Positions 16,709 to 23,810 of a DNA stretch of 64,000 nucleotides are shown piece after piece. Position 1 is the first letter of the stretch. Each line of letters begins with the position of its first letter. The translations under genes were made by a program, and so were the position numbers. The notes beneath the pieces are model-generated. The model had not been told where the DNA came from. It did not search any database and saw only the letters and a list, made by a program, of their open reading frames with translations. The stretch is from Acinetobacter calcoaceticus (GTDB lineage: Bacteria > Pseudomonadota > Gammaproteobacteria > Pseudomonadales > Moraxellaceae): assembly GCF_016508255.1 (NCBI RefSeq), contig NZ_JADVKT010000002.1, positions 186,001-250,000 of the forward strand, in the 5' to 3' direction.

Positions 16709-17868
16709 GCAGCTCACCTTCAAATGATCGGTTGCCTATCGTTCCATTACTCATCCTCGCTATGGGAGCATTTGTTACGATCTTGACTGAAGCTTTACCT
16801 GCGGGGTTATTACCTCAATTAGCTTTGGGTTTAAATATATCTGAATCCGTAGCGGGACAAACAATCACCATATATGCGATTGGGTCTTTATTAACAGCCA
16901 TTCCATTAACGAATGCTACCCAAAGTGTTCGGCGTAAACCCTTGTTATTAATTGCTCTAGCGGGTTTTGCTCTCACAAATCTAATTACAACGTTATCTAC
17001 CAGTTATCTTTTAACAATGGTTGCCCGATTTTTTGCAGGTGTTTCAGCAGGGTTACTTTGGGCCTTGCTCGCTGGATATGCAACGCGAATGGCGCCAGAA
17101 CACTTGAAAGGGCGTGCGATAGCGATAGCAATGTTAGGAACTCCATTAGCTTTATCGCTAGGTGTGCCAGCAGGTACTTACCTTGGTCAACTCTTCGGTT
17201 GGCGAATGGCTTTTGGTGTTATGAGTATTTTTGCGATACTTTTAGTGGTATGGGGAAGCTTTACATTACCTGACTTTGAGGGGCAGGCTACTGATAAACG
17301 CACATCTTTAAAACGAGTGTTCCTGTTACCTGGGGTTAGACCTATATTATTTACTGTTTTAAGCTTTGTGCTTGCCCATAATATTTTATATACCTACATA
17401 GCTCCGTTTTTAACAATTGCTGATTTAGCTAAAAATACGGATATTATTTTACTCATATTCGGCTGTTTATCATTATTCAGCATCTTTATTACAGGACTGC
17501 TGATTGACCAATATTCACGCCTATTAACCCTCAGTAGCATAATATTATTTGGCTTTTCCGCTCTTTTACTGGCGGTCATGGGTAATCACACGGTTCCTGT
17601 TTATGTGGCAATCGCAATTTGGGGTGTTGCGTTTGGTGGTGCTGCGACATTGTTTCAAACGGCCTTGGCGGAAACGACAAATGATATGGCTGATATTGCT
17701 CAATCCATGTTAGTCACTGTTTGGAATATTGCCATTGCTGGCGGGGGAATTATCGGTGGCTTTTTACTGAGTAATTTTGGAGTGAGCACTTTTCCGTTCG
17801 TTATTTTAATATTGTTATGTTTTACATTCATTGTAGTGTGGCGGGCTAAGCAATATGGGTTCCGCTAA
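16705..17868 (+). CDS. MFS transporter, DHA1-type efflux
   Basis: A 387-residue major-facilitator protein with about 12 membrane helices and the DHA1 signatures: TEALPAGLLPQLALGL in helix 1, a short cytoplasmic loop with R-R-K after helix 2, and ARFFAGVSAGLLWALLAGYATRM in helices 4-5. It resembles AraJ/YdhP/CmlA-like sugar or drug efflux proteins. It is translationally coupled to the serine hydrolase and under the divergent LysR. The substrate is not known; the name chloramphenicol or arabinose efflux should not be taken literally. Confidence 0.88.
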   Translation: MSSSPSNDRLPIVPLLILAMGAFVTILTEALPAGLLPQLALGLNISESVAGQTITIYAIGSLLTAIPLTNATQSVRRKPLLLIALAGFALTNLITTLSTSYLLTMVARFFAGVSAGLLWALLAGYATRMAPEHLKGRAIAIAMLGTPLALSLGVPAGTYLGQLFGWRMAFGVMSIFAILLVVWGSFTLPDFEGQATDKRTSLKRVFLLPGVRPILFTVLSFVLAHNILYTYIAPFLTIADLAKNTDIILLIFGCLSLFSIFITGLLIDQYSRLLTLSSIILFGFSALLLAVMGNHTVPVYVAIAIWGVAFGGAATLFQTALAETTNDMADIAQSMLVTVWNIAIAGGGIIGGFLLSNFGVSTFPFVILILLCFTFIVVWRAKQYGFR

Positions 17869-18007
17869 AACTATATATTTCACTATAAAAATGCAGAGGG
17901 TAATGGATCATTTAATTTTTATTAACTATATTTAATTAAGCTTTTGCTTAAATATGTAATTTAATGAAAAACAATAATTATTTAAATATTTTCTAGACAA
18001 TTTCACA

Positions 18008-18036
18008 TTGACACCTCAAATATTGAAGATTACCAT
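18008..18036 (+). promoter_or_regulatory. sigma-70 promoter of structured RNA copy A
   Basis: TTGACA (18008-18013), a 17-nt spacer, TACCAT (18031-18036). Copies B and C have TTGACG, the same 17-nt spacing and TATCCT at the equivalent place, so the promoter is conserved with the RNA. Confidence 0.75.
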
Positions 18037-18042
18037 TTGCAT

Positions 18043-18254
18043 GCTGGCCACATTGCCAGTCGGTCGTCGCGGACCGGTTTTTTCGACCACATCAGGATTA
18101 TTTCTTCTGAGGAATAGTTTTGTGTGAGCATCTCCTCGTTCCCTCCCGTTGCGGTAGGACGGGAGAGGGACACCTTCGGGTGTGCTGGAGTCGAAACCAG
18201 TCCGCGAACCCTTTCTCGTTCTGCCACCATAATTCTATAAATGTCTGGCAGAAC
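18043..18254 (+). ncRNA. C4-like structured RNA, copy A
   Basis: The RNA starts with a small hairpin (GCTGGC/GCCAGT, 18043-18060), then CGGTC/GACCG (18061-18075). The core is a 17-bp stem, 18153-18169 with 18209-18225 (all positions pair, three as G-U), closed by ACACC-TTCG-GGTGT (18170-18183) and CTGG/CCAG (18185-18200). Immediately 3', GTTCTGCCA (18218-18226) can pair perfectly with TGGCAGAAC (18246-18254), which competes with the main stem. Two more copies in this window (47.3-47.9 kb) conserve both alternatives with compensatory changes. A family of C4-like RNAs related to the P1/P7 phage antisense RNA has been reported in A. baumannii; I infer membership from structure and layout, without an alignment. 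Confidence 0.72.
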
Positions 18255-18429
18255 TCCCAATAAAAAGGAGTTGGCTTTGCACATTCTTAATTTCTTGGCT
18301 CTCGATGCCAAAAGCTATAACAACACTACTTAAAGCATATTGAACAGCTAGATGACCTTTAGGTTTTTCAAGCTTTAAGTCATTACGGCTCAAAAAACTT
18401 GCATCAACAATAAAACTTGAGATGTGCCA

Positions 18430-18490
18430 AGCACAGTCTTTGCGGCTTTGCTGTGCTTTTTTTCTCCCAAAAAGGGCACAGGTTTTTTTA
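18430..18490 (+). terminator. two overlapping intrinsic terminators in the TetR leader
   Basis: AGCACAG (18430-18436) pairs with CTGTGCT (18451-18457) followed by seven T. The same CTGTGC can pair instead with GCACAG (18476-18481), extended by T-run/A-run pairing to 13 bp, followed by another seven T (18483-18489). The hairpins are mutually exclusive and both look like terminators. They lie between the structured RNA and the TetR start, so they could end the RNA and attenuate TetR transcription. Confidence 0.65.
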
Positions 18491-18529
18491 TCTCATTTAG
18501 ATACAACAAGAATTTATAACGGTAAAACT

Positions 18530-19102
18530 ATGCCAAATTTAGTTCTCTCTACACGTGCTGTACAAGTTGTGAATAAGTCGATTGATTTATTTCACCATCG
18601 CGGATTTCACACTGTTGGGATCGACAGAATCGTGCAAGAGTGTGAAATTACAAAATCGACTTTTTATCATTATTTTCATTCTAAAGATCGGTTTATTGAA
18701 ATCTGTTTGATCGTACAAAAAGAACGTTTAAAAGAAAAAGTAGTTTCAATTGCTGAGTGTGAATGTGAAACCAATGTGGTTGATAAAATTAAGAAATTAT
18801 ATTTTTTACATACAGATTTAGAAGGGCCTTACTATTTATTATTTAAAGCAGTTTTTGAAACGGAACTGACTCATCCCAAAGCCTATCAAATTGCGATTAG
18901 GTATAGAACATGGCTCATCAATGAAATTTATAGCCAGCTTATAAAACTAAAAACCGATGCTTCTTTTCAAGATGCAAAGCTATTTTTATATCTGATTGAA
19001 GGCGCAATTATTCAGCTTTTAAGCTCAGATGGGGCAATCGAGCAGGAGAGTGTGCTTGAGTATTTTTTTGTGGGGTTTGGCGGCGGTGAAGGTGATAAAT
19101 AG
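18530..19102 (+). CDS. TetR-family regulator behind C4-like RNA (copy A)
   Basis: A 190-residue TetR regulator: helix-turn-helix GFHTVGIDRIVQECEITKSTFYHYFHSKDRFIEICL at about 25-60, then an all-helical C-terminal domain with YRTWLINEIYSQL. Start at the ATG at 18530; the frame is open further upstream but runs into the leader terminators. It is a clear paralogue of the protein at 48157-48711: shared blocks include STFYHYFHSK/ATFYNDFHSK, LHTDLEG/LHADLEG, RTWLINEIY. Both genes follow the same kind of RNA and leader. Target genes unknown; no neighbouring operon points to a ligand. Confidence 0.85.
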   Translation: MPNLVLSTRAVQVVNKSIDLFHHRGFHTVGIDRIVQECEITKSTFYHYFHSKDRFIEICLIVQKERLKEKVVSIAECECETNVVDKIKKLYFLHTDLEGPYYLLFKAVFETELTHPKAYQIAIRYRTWLINEIYSQLIKLKTDASFQDAKLFLYLIEGAIIQLLSSDGAIEQESVLEYFFVGFGGGEGDK

Positions 19103-19138
19103 ATGGGTTTATAGCTTAGATTGTCACGAAATTTTAAC

Positions 19139-19167
19139 TTGATATTTCACAAAGATAATTCTAGAAT
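19139..19167 (+). promoter_or_regulatory. sigma-70 promoter of attenuator-like leader
   Basis: TTGATA (19139-19144), a 17-nt spacer and TAGAAT (19162-19167) lie just after the TetR gene, giving a transcript from about 19174 that reads the leader peptide and terminator. Confidence 0.6.
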
Positions 19168-19196
19168 CCGCCCAACAAATTTTTAGGAGCTTCATT

Positions 19197-19241
19197 GTGA
19201 GTACTTGCTCGAGTGACGGTAGTCGATCGGTAATAGTTTAA
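19197..19241 (+). CDS. putative 14-residue leader peptide
   Basis: GTG at 19197 is preceded by AGGAG (19185-19189) at a 7-nt spacing and opens a frame reading MSTCSSDGSRSVIV, then TAA. Five of 14 codons are Ser. A hairpin switch and a strong terminator follow directly, the layout of transcription attenuators. Expression is unproven; alternatively the transcript is simply a small RNA of about 120 nt. Confidence 0.4.
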   Translation: MSTCSSDGSRSVIV

Positions 19242-19263
19242 GTATCCACAGAAGTCCTACGGA

Positions 19264-19296
19264 CCTCTTCTTGTGGATGCAAGAAGAGGTTTTTTA
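19264..19296 (+). terminator. strong intrinsic terminator with competing upstream hairpin
   Basis: CCTCTTCTTG (19264-19273) pairs perfectly with CAAGAAGAGG (19280-19289) around TGGATG and is followed by TTTTTTA. The upstream ATCCACA (19244-19250) can pair with TGTGGAT (19272-19278), which would break the terminator. That is an antiterminator/terminator arrangement in front of the gene at 19390. Confidence 0.8.
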
Positions 19297-19389
19297 TTTT
19301 CATCTTTTCATTTCTATTATTAACCCATGATCTAATCATGTCTGGTTGCAGTACTTGCATATGCTCCCTCACTTATAGGAGTGATGCTA

Positions 19390-20088
19390 GTGTTATTTAC
19401 TTTAAAGAAACGCTCACTTATTTCTGGTTTCTGTTTATTAGCATTATCTAATTCTAGTCATAGTGGACGCCCCATGGTTGTTGATGATGCAACCCTTGTT
19501 TCCCCAAAAACTTGCCAACTTGAAACATGGATGCAGCATAATCCTGACAGCAAAGAATATTGGGCAAAGCCTGCTTGTAATTTTGGCGGTAATTTTGAAT
19601 TTTCTGTAGGTTTGGGAAAAGTAAACGATGACACCGAGCACTTGAACTATGCAACTTTACAAGGCAAAACTTTATTAAAACCTTTAGAGACCAATGATTG
19701 GGGACTTGGTTTTTCTTTTGGAACTCAAATTAATACAAAAGATTCTTCGAAGAAAGATTGGACTGCCAATGTTCCGCTAAGTATTTCTACCTTGGATGAT
19801 AAGTTTTTAATACATGCCAATATTGGTTGGTTACGTGAAAATACCACGCATAAAGACCAGACCACATGGGGAATCGGAACCGAAACACAACTTGCTCATC
19901 CATTAACTTTCACTGCCGAAGTATATGGTAATGATCGAAATGATTCCTTCTATCAAACGGGTTTAAAGTACATGATCTATAAGGATTTGGTTCAATTAGA
20001 TGCAAGTTATGGCAACCGAATTTCTAATCACGATAATGCTTTTTTCTCTGTCGGTTTAGTATTTCAAACAAAACCATTTTTACGTTAA
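19390..20088 (+). CDS. outer-membrane beta-barrel-like secreted protein, unknown function
   Basis: About 232 residues. The N terminus (LFTLKKRSLISGFCLLALSNSSHS) is a signal peptide; the mature part begins GRPMVVDDATLVSPKTCQLETWMQ and continues as alternating beta strands ending in an aromatic/hydrophobic strand (FFSVGLVFQTKPF), typical of a small barrel. Two Cys (KTCQ and PACNF) could form a disulfide. I recognise the pattern from uncharacterised proteobacterial proteins but know no function. I place the start at GTG 19390, 8 nt after AGGAG; ATG 19384 is possible but only 2 nt from it. A leader with terminator lies upstream. Confidence 0.65.
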   Translation: MLFTLKKRSLISGFCLLALSNSSHSGRPMVVDDATLVSPKTCQLETWMQHNPDSKEYWAKPACNFGGNFEFSVGLGKVNDDTEHLNYATLQGKTLLKPLETNDWGLGFSFGTQINTKDSSKKDWTANVPLSISTLDDKFLIHANIGWLRENTTHKDQTTWGIGTETQLAHPLTFTAEVYGNDRNDSFYQTGLKYMIYKDLVQLDASYGNRISNHDNAFFSVGLVFQTKPFLR

Positions 20089-20341
20089 TAGGTTAGAAAT
20101 ATCTTAATAAGTTATTTTCAAAAAAGTGCTCTTTTTTTTAATGAAAGGGCACAATAAAAAGAAGTTTAAAAGCTATTTAGCTACTTTTCCTTGTGATTGA
20201 TGATAAAAATTTCACTTTATCTATCAATAAATGTGACATATTCTAACTTTTTATAACATGTAAATACGGCTATCTTAATTTGACTTGAGCACGAATTTTT
20301 AAAGTGTTCTCAATTTAGTTAGATTTCTAGGTGTTTAAAAA

Positions 20342-20659
20342 ATGAATAAAATGCATGTAACTTTAGCTGTAATTATTGGTTTAATTGTTGGTGGAGTAAT
20401 AGGCGCTCTAGGTTACTCTAAAACTGCTGCGCGTTATGACGCCATGACCACAGCATGTGTCATGGTAAACCAAGCGGTTGAACATGGGATTCTGAAACCT
20501 GAACAAGTAAAAGAGCTGGGCGAGCTAACAGGCCAAAGCCTTAAAAAAGATTATGAGTCTGTTGCAGCTAAATTTAAATTTTCTGAAAAGCAATTAGGTA
20601 ACGCATCTGAAGGTTCTCATTGTAGCCAGTTTATTGTTGGGGTAAATGCCGCAAAATAA
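20342..20659 (+). CDS. small membrane-anchored hypothetical protein
   Basis: A 105-residue protein with one N-terminal hydrophobic segment (about 6-25, VTLAVIIGLIVGGVIGALGY, glycine-rich) and a soluble helical part with two Cys (TACVMV and SHCSQF). It reads like an inner-membrane-anchored periplasmic protein, N-in. The TAGGTG before ATG is a modest ribosome site, and a good terminator follows. No family recognised. Confidence 0.7.
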   Translation: MNKMHVTLAVIIGLIVGGVIGALGYSKTAARYDAMTTACVMVNQAVEHGILKPEQVKELGELTGQSLKKDYESVAAKFKFSEKQLGNASEGSHCSQFIVGVNAAK

Positions 20660-20667
20660 GCTAGAGG

Positions 20668-20692
20668 AAGCCCACAGTCTGTGGGCTTTTTT
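20668..20692 (+). terminator. Rho-independent terminator
   Basis: AAGCCCAC (20668-20675) pairs with GTGGGCTT (20681-20688), followed by TTTT. Confidence 0.85.
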
Positions 20693-20853
20693 ATAAAGCC
20701 TATTTAAGAGGTGATGAAGAGAAGCGACAAGATCAACTGAACATATAATCTACAGACTGTTATAATCAGTATTGTGCCTGAATGATCATCACAAAATCTA
20801 AAGTTTGCTCTAAAGGCAGCTTTTTGTGATTGCAAACAAATCTGCTAGGAAAT

Positions 20854-21048
20854 ATGAAACGTTATTTAAAACAAATTCAATCGACAACTTCTAAGTGGAC
20901 AACAGAACAAGACTGTTTCTTGATAGAAAATAATTCTCTCCCAATTCATGAACTCACAGAACATTTGCCTTTTTCTGAAGAAGAAATAAGGGTGCGTCGG
21001 TCTGTTCTCGGTTTAGTCAGAAGAGATAAGCAGATGAAAATATATTAG
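20854..21048 (+). CDS. small hypothetical protein, SANT/Myb-like helices
   Basis: A 64-residue protein starting at the ATG at 20854, which is preceded by CTAGGAA. It is charged and helical: KWTTEQDCFLIENNSLPIHELTEHLPFSEEEI then RVRRSVLGLVRRDKQMK. The W-x-x-E-D-x-x-L opening and the repeated helix pattern resemble a SANT/Myb-type DNA-binding module, so it may bind DNA; this is weak inference. No operon partner. Confidence 0.55.
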   Translation: MKRYLKQIQSTTSKWTTEQDCFLIENNSLPIHELTEHLPFSEEEIRVRRSVLGLVRRDKQMKIY

Positions 21049-21306
21049 TTTTACCATTTGGTAAAAACAATATGAAAGTAAATGTTTCTGATTATCACTA
21101 TTTAACCAGTCATTTTGTGGATGAGTTATCAAAACCATAATTTTTTTAGGTGTTTTTTTGGTGCAACTTACGCAAAGCACTAATTAGTTACAAGCTACTT
21201 TAATAAGGTTACTTATACTTACACTTCTTTAAGCATAATCAAAGTCATAAAAGATTCATAGATCAGCACTTTATAACAATAGTACGGAGAGAGGAGAGAG
21301 AGGTTA

Positions 21307-21765
21307 ATGCCAAAGTATCTAGCTGTAGCCGAAAGGGTTTATAAAAATATTAAAAAAGATGGCTTATTCACTGATGACATTACTCAGAATCTTAACTGCT
21401 TAATTAGTCAGATTCGAAAAGCTATCAAGGGAACTGAGTTTAAACTCAAGTTTAACTATATAGATTTTGAGGAGAACTTAACTAAACCATTAAGTGAGTG
21501 CAAAGTTCAAATTGATTTAAGTGTCATGCCAAAATTTGCCAATGAAGGAGAGTATCTTCTTTGGTTAGCTGGTTTTATAGAGCGAATTACGGAAGGAGGA
21601 AAACCGAAATTGCCACCAATTTCTCAATTTCTTCCACCCGGTTTTAAGATGTCGAAAGAGGCATTTCCTATAAATGTCGCCCCTTCAAAAGAGGAGCATG
21701 CGGATTTGATCATTAGTTATTTTAAATCCGAAGATTTTATAAAAACCAATAAAACGCCTTCATAG
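21307..21765 (+). CDS. hypothetical protein
   Basis: A 152-residue soluble protein, no signal peptide or membrane segment, not recognised. A helical N-terminal half (YLAVAERVYKNIKKDGLFTDDITQNLNCLISQIRKAIKG) is followed by a Pro-rich stretch (KPKLPPISQFLPPGFKM). A GGAGAGAGGAGAGAGAGG tract precedes the ATG and provides a strong ribosome site. The gene stands alone and ends before a terminator shared with the convergent arginase-like gene. Confidence 0.65.
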   Translation: MPKYLAVAERVYKNIKKDGLFTDDITQNLNCLISQIRKAIKGTEFKLKFNYIDFEENLTKPLSECKVQIDLSVMPKFANEGEYLLWLAGFIERITEGGKPKLPPISQFLPPGFKMSKEAFPINVAPSKEEHADLIISYFKSEDFIKTNKTPS

Positions 21766-21823
21766 AAGAATATAGAAGTATTCGTCCACCATACTTCTAT
21801 ATAACTGCTGGTTTATCTCAGCG

Positions 21824-21848
21824 ACCGCCTTCTGGGGCGGTTTTTTTT
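21824..21848 (+). terminator. Rho-independent terminator between convergent genes
   Basis: ACCGCC (21824-21829) pairs with GGCGGT (21836-21841), followed by TTTTTTTT. The run overlaps the stop of the minus-strand arginase-like gene. Confidence 0.8.
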
Positions 21849-22737
21849 ATTGATCGGACCAAGCTGAATTTATTGCATTAATTAACCGTAGGTTTAATGC
21901 TTTCTGCTCTAGTTGCCAATTTGAAATTTCTTCAGCAGTAGGTTCTTGTTGCCCGTCGGAGGCTGCTAAAAACCGTTTAAAGTAATTTTTATAATGATAG
22001 GCAGAAACATCGCCAGTAATATCTGCCGCAACTAAACGGCCTTTACATGCTTGAATTAGGTCTTGTAAATGACTTTCCAGAAATTTTCCTTGATCCCAGT
22101 TGGTCATGACAACATCACTTGAAAGCACATCCTTATCAATCGACAAATAAATAGCAGCGTTAGATGCTTTTATTTCTGTCAGGAATGTAGATAACAGTTC
22201 ATCGGGATGATTGAAATTTTGCCATGCATTTTTTTTACCCATAAAACGCACCCATGATGCATTTTGTTGGACACTCCAGTAATGCAGTTTCCCTTTATAT
22301 AGGGGCGACCAATGGTTTTCTACTGCATGTGCCCATCCAATATCACTTGAACTGATCCCAAGCACATCAATTCTGGCAACTTGTGGAAGTTTGCTTGCCC
22401 AATACACCCATGAACCGCAGTGAATACCAAAAGGGTAACGCATATTGTCAGGATGGTTATCACAGACAATCAAATGGATTGGTTCTGCGGATGGCAGTCT
22501 TTCCAATAAGAGCTGGGTAACATGATGGTAATCACCACTGCCTAAAAGGACACAACCCAAGTTTGAAGGTAAATGCTGGTTAAGGTGAGTACGTAACTCA
22601 TCAAATTGCTTTAATTTACAACCAAAACGAATCACCTCTTGCCATGAGGTTAAATCAATGCGTACCGCATCATCAGGATCACCAGCAGAATCATCAAAGT
22701 TTAAAACGATAGGTGTTCTGTTATTTATCAGATTCAT
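21847..22737 (-). CDS. arginase/ureohydrolase-fold protein
   Basis: A 296-residue protein with the arginase-fold metal motifs in order: GSGDYHH (Asp69, His71, His72), DNHPD (Asp93, His95, Asp97) and SIDKD (199-203), matching GDHH, DAHxD and SxDxD of arginases and agmatinases. Those enzymes use two Mn ions to hydrolyse guanidino compounds to urea plus an amine; related members act on formyl or acetyl amides. The variant motifs (DNHPD) suggest a diverged substrate. The start overlaps the stop of the acyltransferase-like gene (ATGA), so it is the last gene of a four-gene operon with an aminotransferase. Confidence 0.75.
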   Translation of the reverse strand: MNLINNRTPIVLNFDDSAGDPDDAVRIDLTSWQEVIRFGCKLKQFDELRTHLNQHLPSNLGCVLLGSGDYHHVTQLLLERLPSAEPIHLIVCDNHPDNMRYPFGIHCGSWVYWASKLPQVARIDVLGISSSDIGWAHAVENHWSPLYKGKLHYWSVQQNASWVRFMGKKNAWQNFNHPDELLSTFLTEIKASNAAIYLSIDKDVLSSDVVMTNWDQGKFLESHLQDLIQACKGRLVAADITGDVSAYHYKNYFKRFLAASDGQQEPTAEEISNWQLEQKALNLRLINAINSAWSDQ

Positions 22738-23801
22738 GATCGTGTTTCCTGTTTAACGTGCCAATGATGATCTGCTTCAAATAGAGGTCGTAATTTTTTT
22801 AAAATAAAACGTAAGACAGGGGAATGTATCCATACCAGATGTCGCGTAAACGTAAATTTAGCACCCAGTTGAGCTTTGACTTCAGGGTCTGTCCATCCAG
22901 CAATGTAGAATTTGAGGTTGTTGGCTAATGCATAATCTAAATTTACGAACCAACTAATAAAATATAAATTGTATTCTTTTGCTAGCGGGTAATTAAGCCC
23001 AATATATTTATCAACAAGATTCTCTTTATATTCATAACAAATGTTATAGCCTACAAGTGTAGTGTCTGCCCAATATAAAAAGACTTTGCCACCACTGTTT
23101 GCATCTTGAAGAATTTCTGAAAAAAACTCAGGGCTGAGTAGGTCAAAATGTATTTCGCTTTGCTGATAAACGGCAAGATAGAGCTTATATAAATATGTTT
23201 TAAACTCATGATCATTAAAGCGTTCATCGCCCGTAGATAATTGTTCAACGTTTAATTCATTTAAACTTTTGAGTTTACGTTTAAAGTTTTTACGACGGGG
23301 TCTAGATAATCTAGAGAGATACTCTTCACGGCTTGAAAAATCGATAGGAACGTAAGCTAAAGCTTGTCCTTCAACAGATAAAAACCCCTTTTTTTCTGCA
23401 TCTTGAATAAAATTGTGACTGTAATTATTTTCAAGTTCGCTCAATAAAGGTGAATCTAAAGGCAGATCTTTAATAATGCCTAACTTAATTTTTTGGTCAT
23501 TATTTTTTAAAAAATCTGTAATCGAGTCCAGAGAAAGTTCATTGGGTAATAAGCTGTATTCGGTAACAGTGGTACCGATGAAACATGTTTTAAAATGAAG
23601 AATTTTCCCCCAGGTTGAATACCCTGGCAATGCTTTGATTTTTTTAAGAAGGTCTGTATCTAGAGTCGTTAATAAGTCAAACTCTGTATAAAAATAAGGC
23701 AAAAAATTATTAGGAGAATGAACCTGAAAACTTAAAGGTGGATGCTTTAAAAAAGCATCCACCACTGCCTGAGGTTCTAACTGATTCAGGTTTGTAGTCA
23801 T
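22734..23801 (-). CDS. FemAB/GNAT-like acyltransferase (COG3146-type)
   Basis: A 355-residue protein with a C-terminal acyltransferase-type domain: SRPRRKNFKRKLKSL (basic loop typical of FemAB-like folds), VFLYWADTTLVGYNICYEY, YIGLNYPLAKEYNLYFISWFVNLDYA and FYIAGWTDPEVKAQLGAKF. The pattern matches predicted N-acyltransferases of the peptidogalycan-biosynthesis group, which join an acyl or aminoacyl group to an amine. The N-terminal 120 residues have no domain I recognise. It sits between the aminotransferase and arginase-like genes with 9 bp and -4 bp spacing. Confidence 0.65.
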   Translation of the reverse strand: MTTNLNQLEPQAVVDAFLKHPPLSFQVHSPNNFLPYFYTEFDLLTTLDTDLLKKIKALPGYSTWGKILHFKTCFIGTTVTEYSLLPNELSLDSITDFLKNNDQKIKLGIIKDLPLDSPLLSELENNYSHNFIQDAEKKGFLSVEGQALAYVPIDFSSREEYLSRLSRPRRKNFKRKLKSLNELNVEQLSTGDERFNDHEFKTYLYKLYLAVYQQSEIHFDLLSPEFFSEILQDANSGGKVFLYWADTTLVGYNICYEYKENLVDKYIGLNYPLAKEYNLYFISWFVNLDYALANNLKFYIAGWTDPEVKAQLGAKFTFTRHLVWIHSPVLRFILKKLRPLFEADHHWHVKQETRS

Positions 23802-23810
23802 AAATTGATT

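Noticed and set aside
18030..18311. Minus-strand frame across structured RNA copy A
   Set aside because: Shadow of the RNA stems; no ribosome site and no counterpart preserved in copies B and C.
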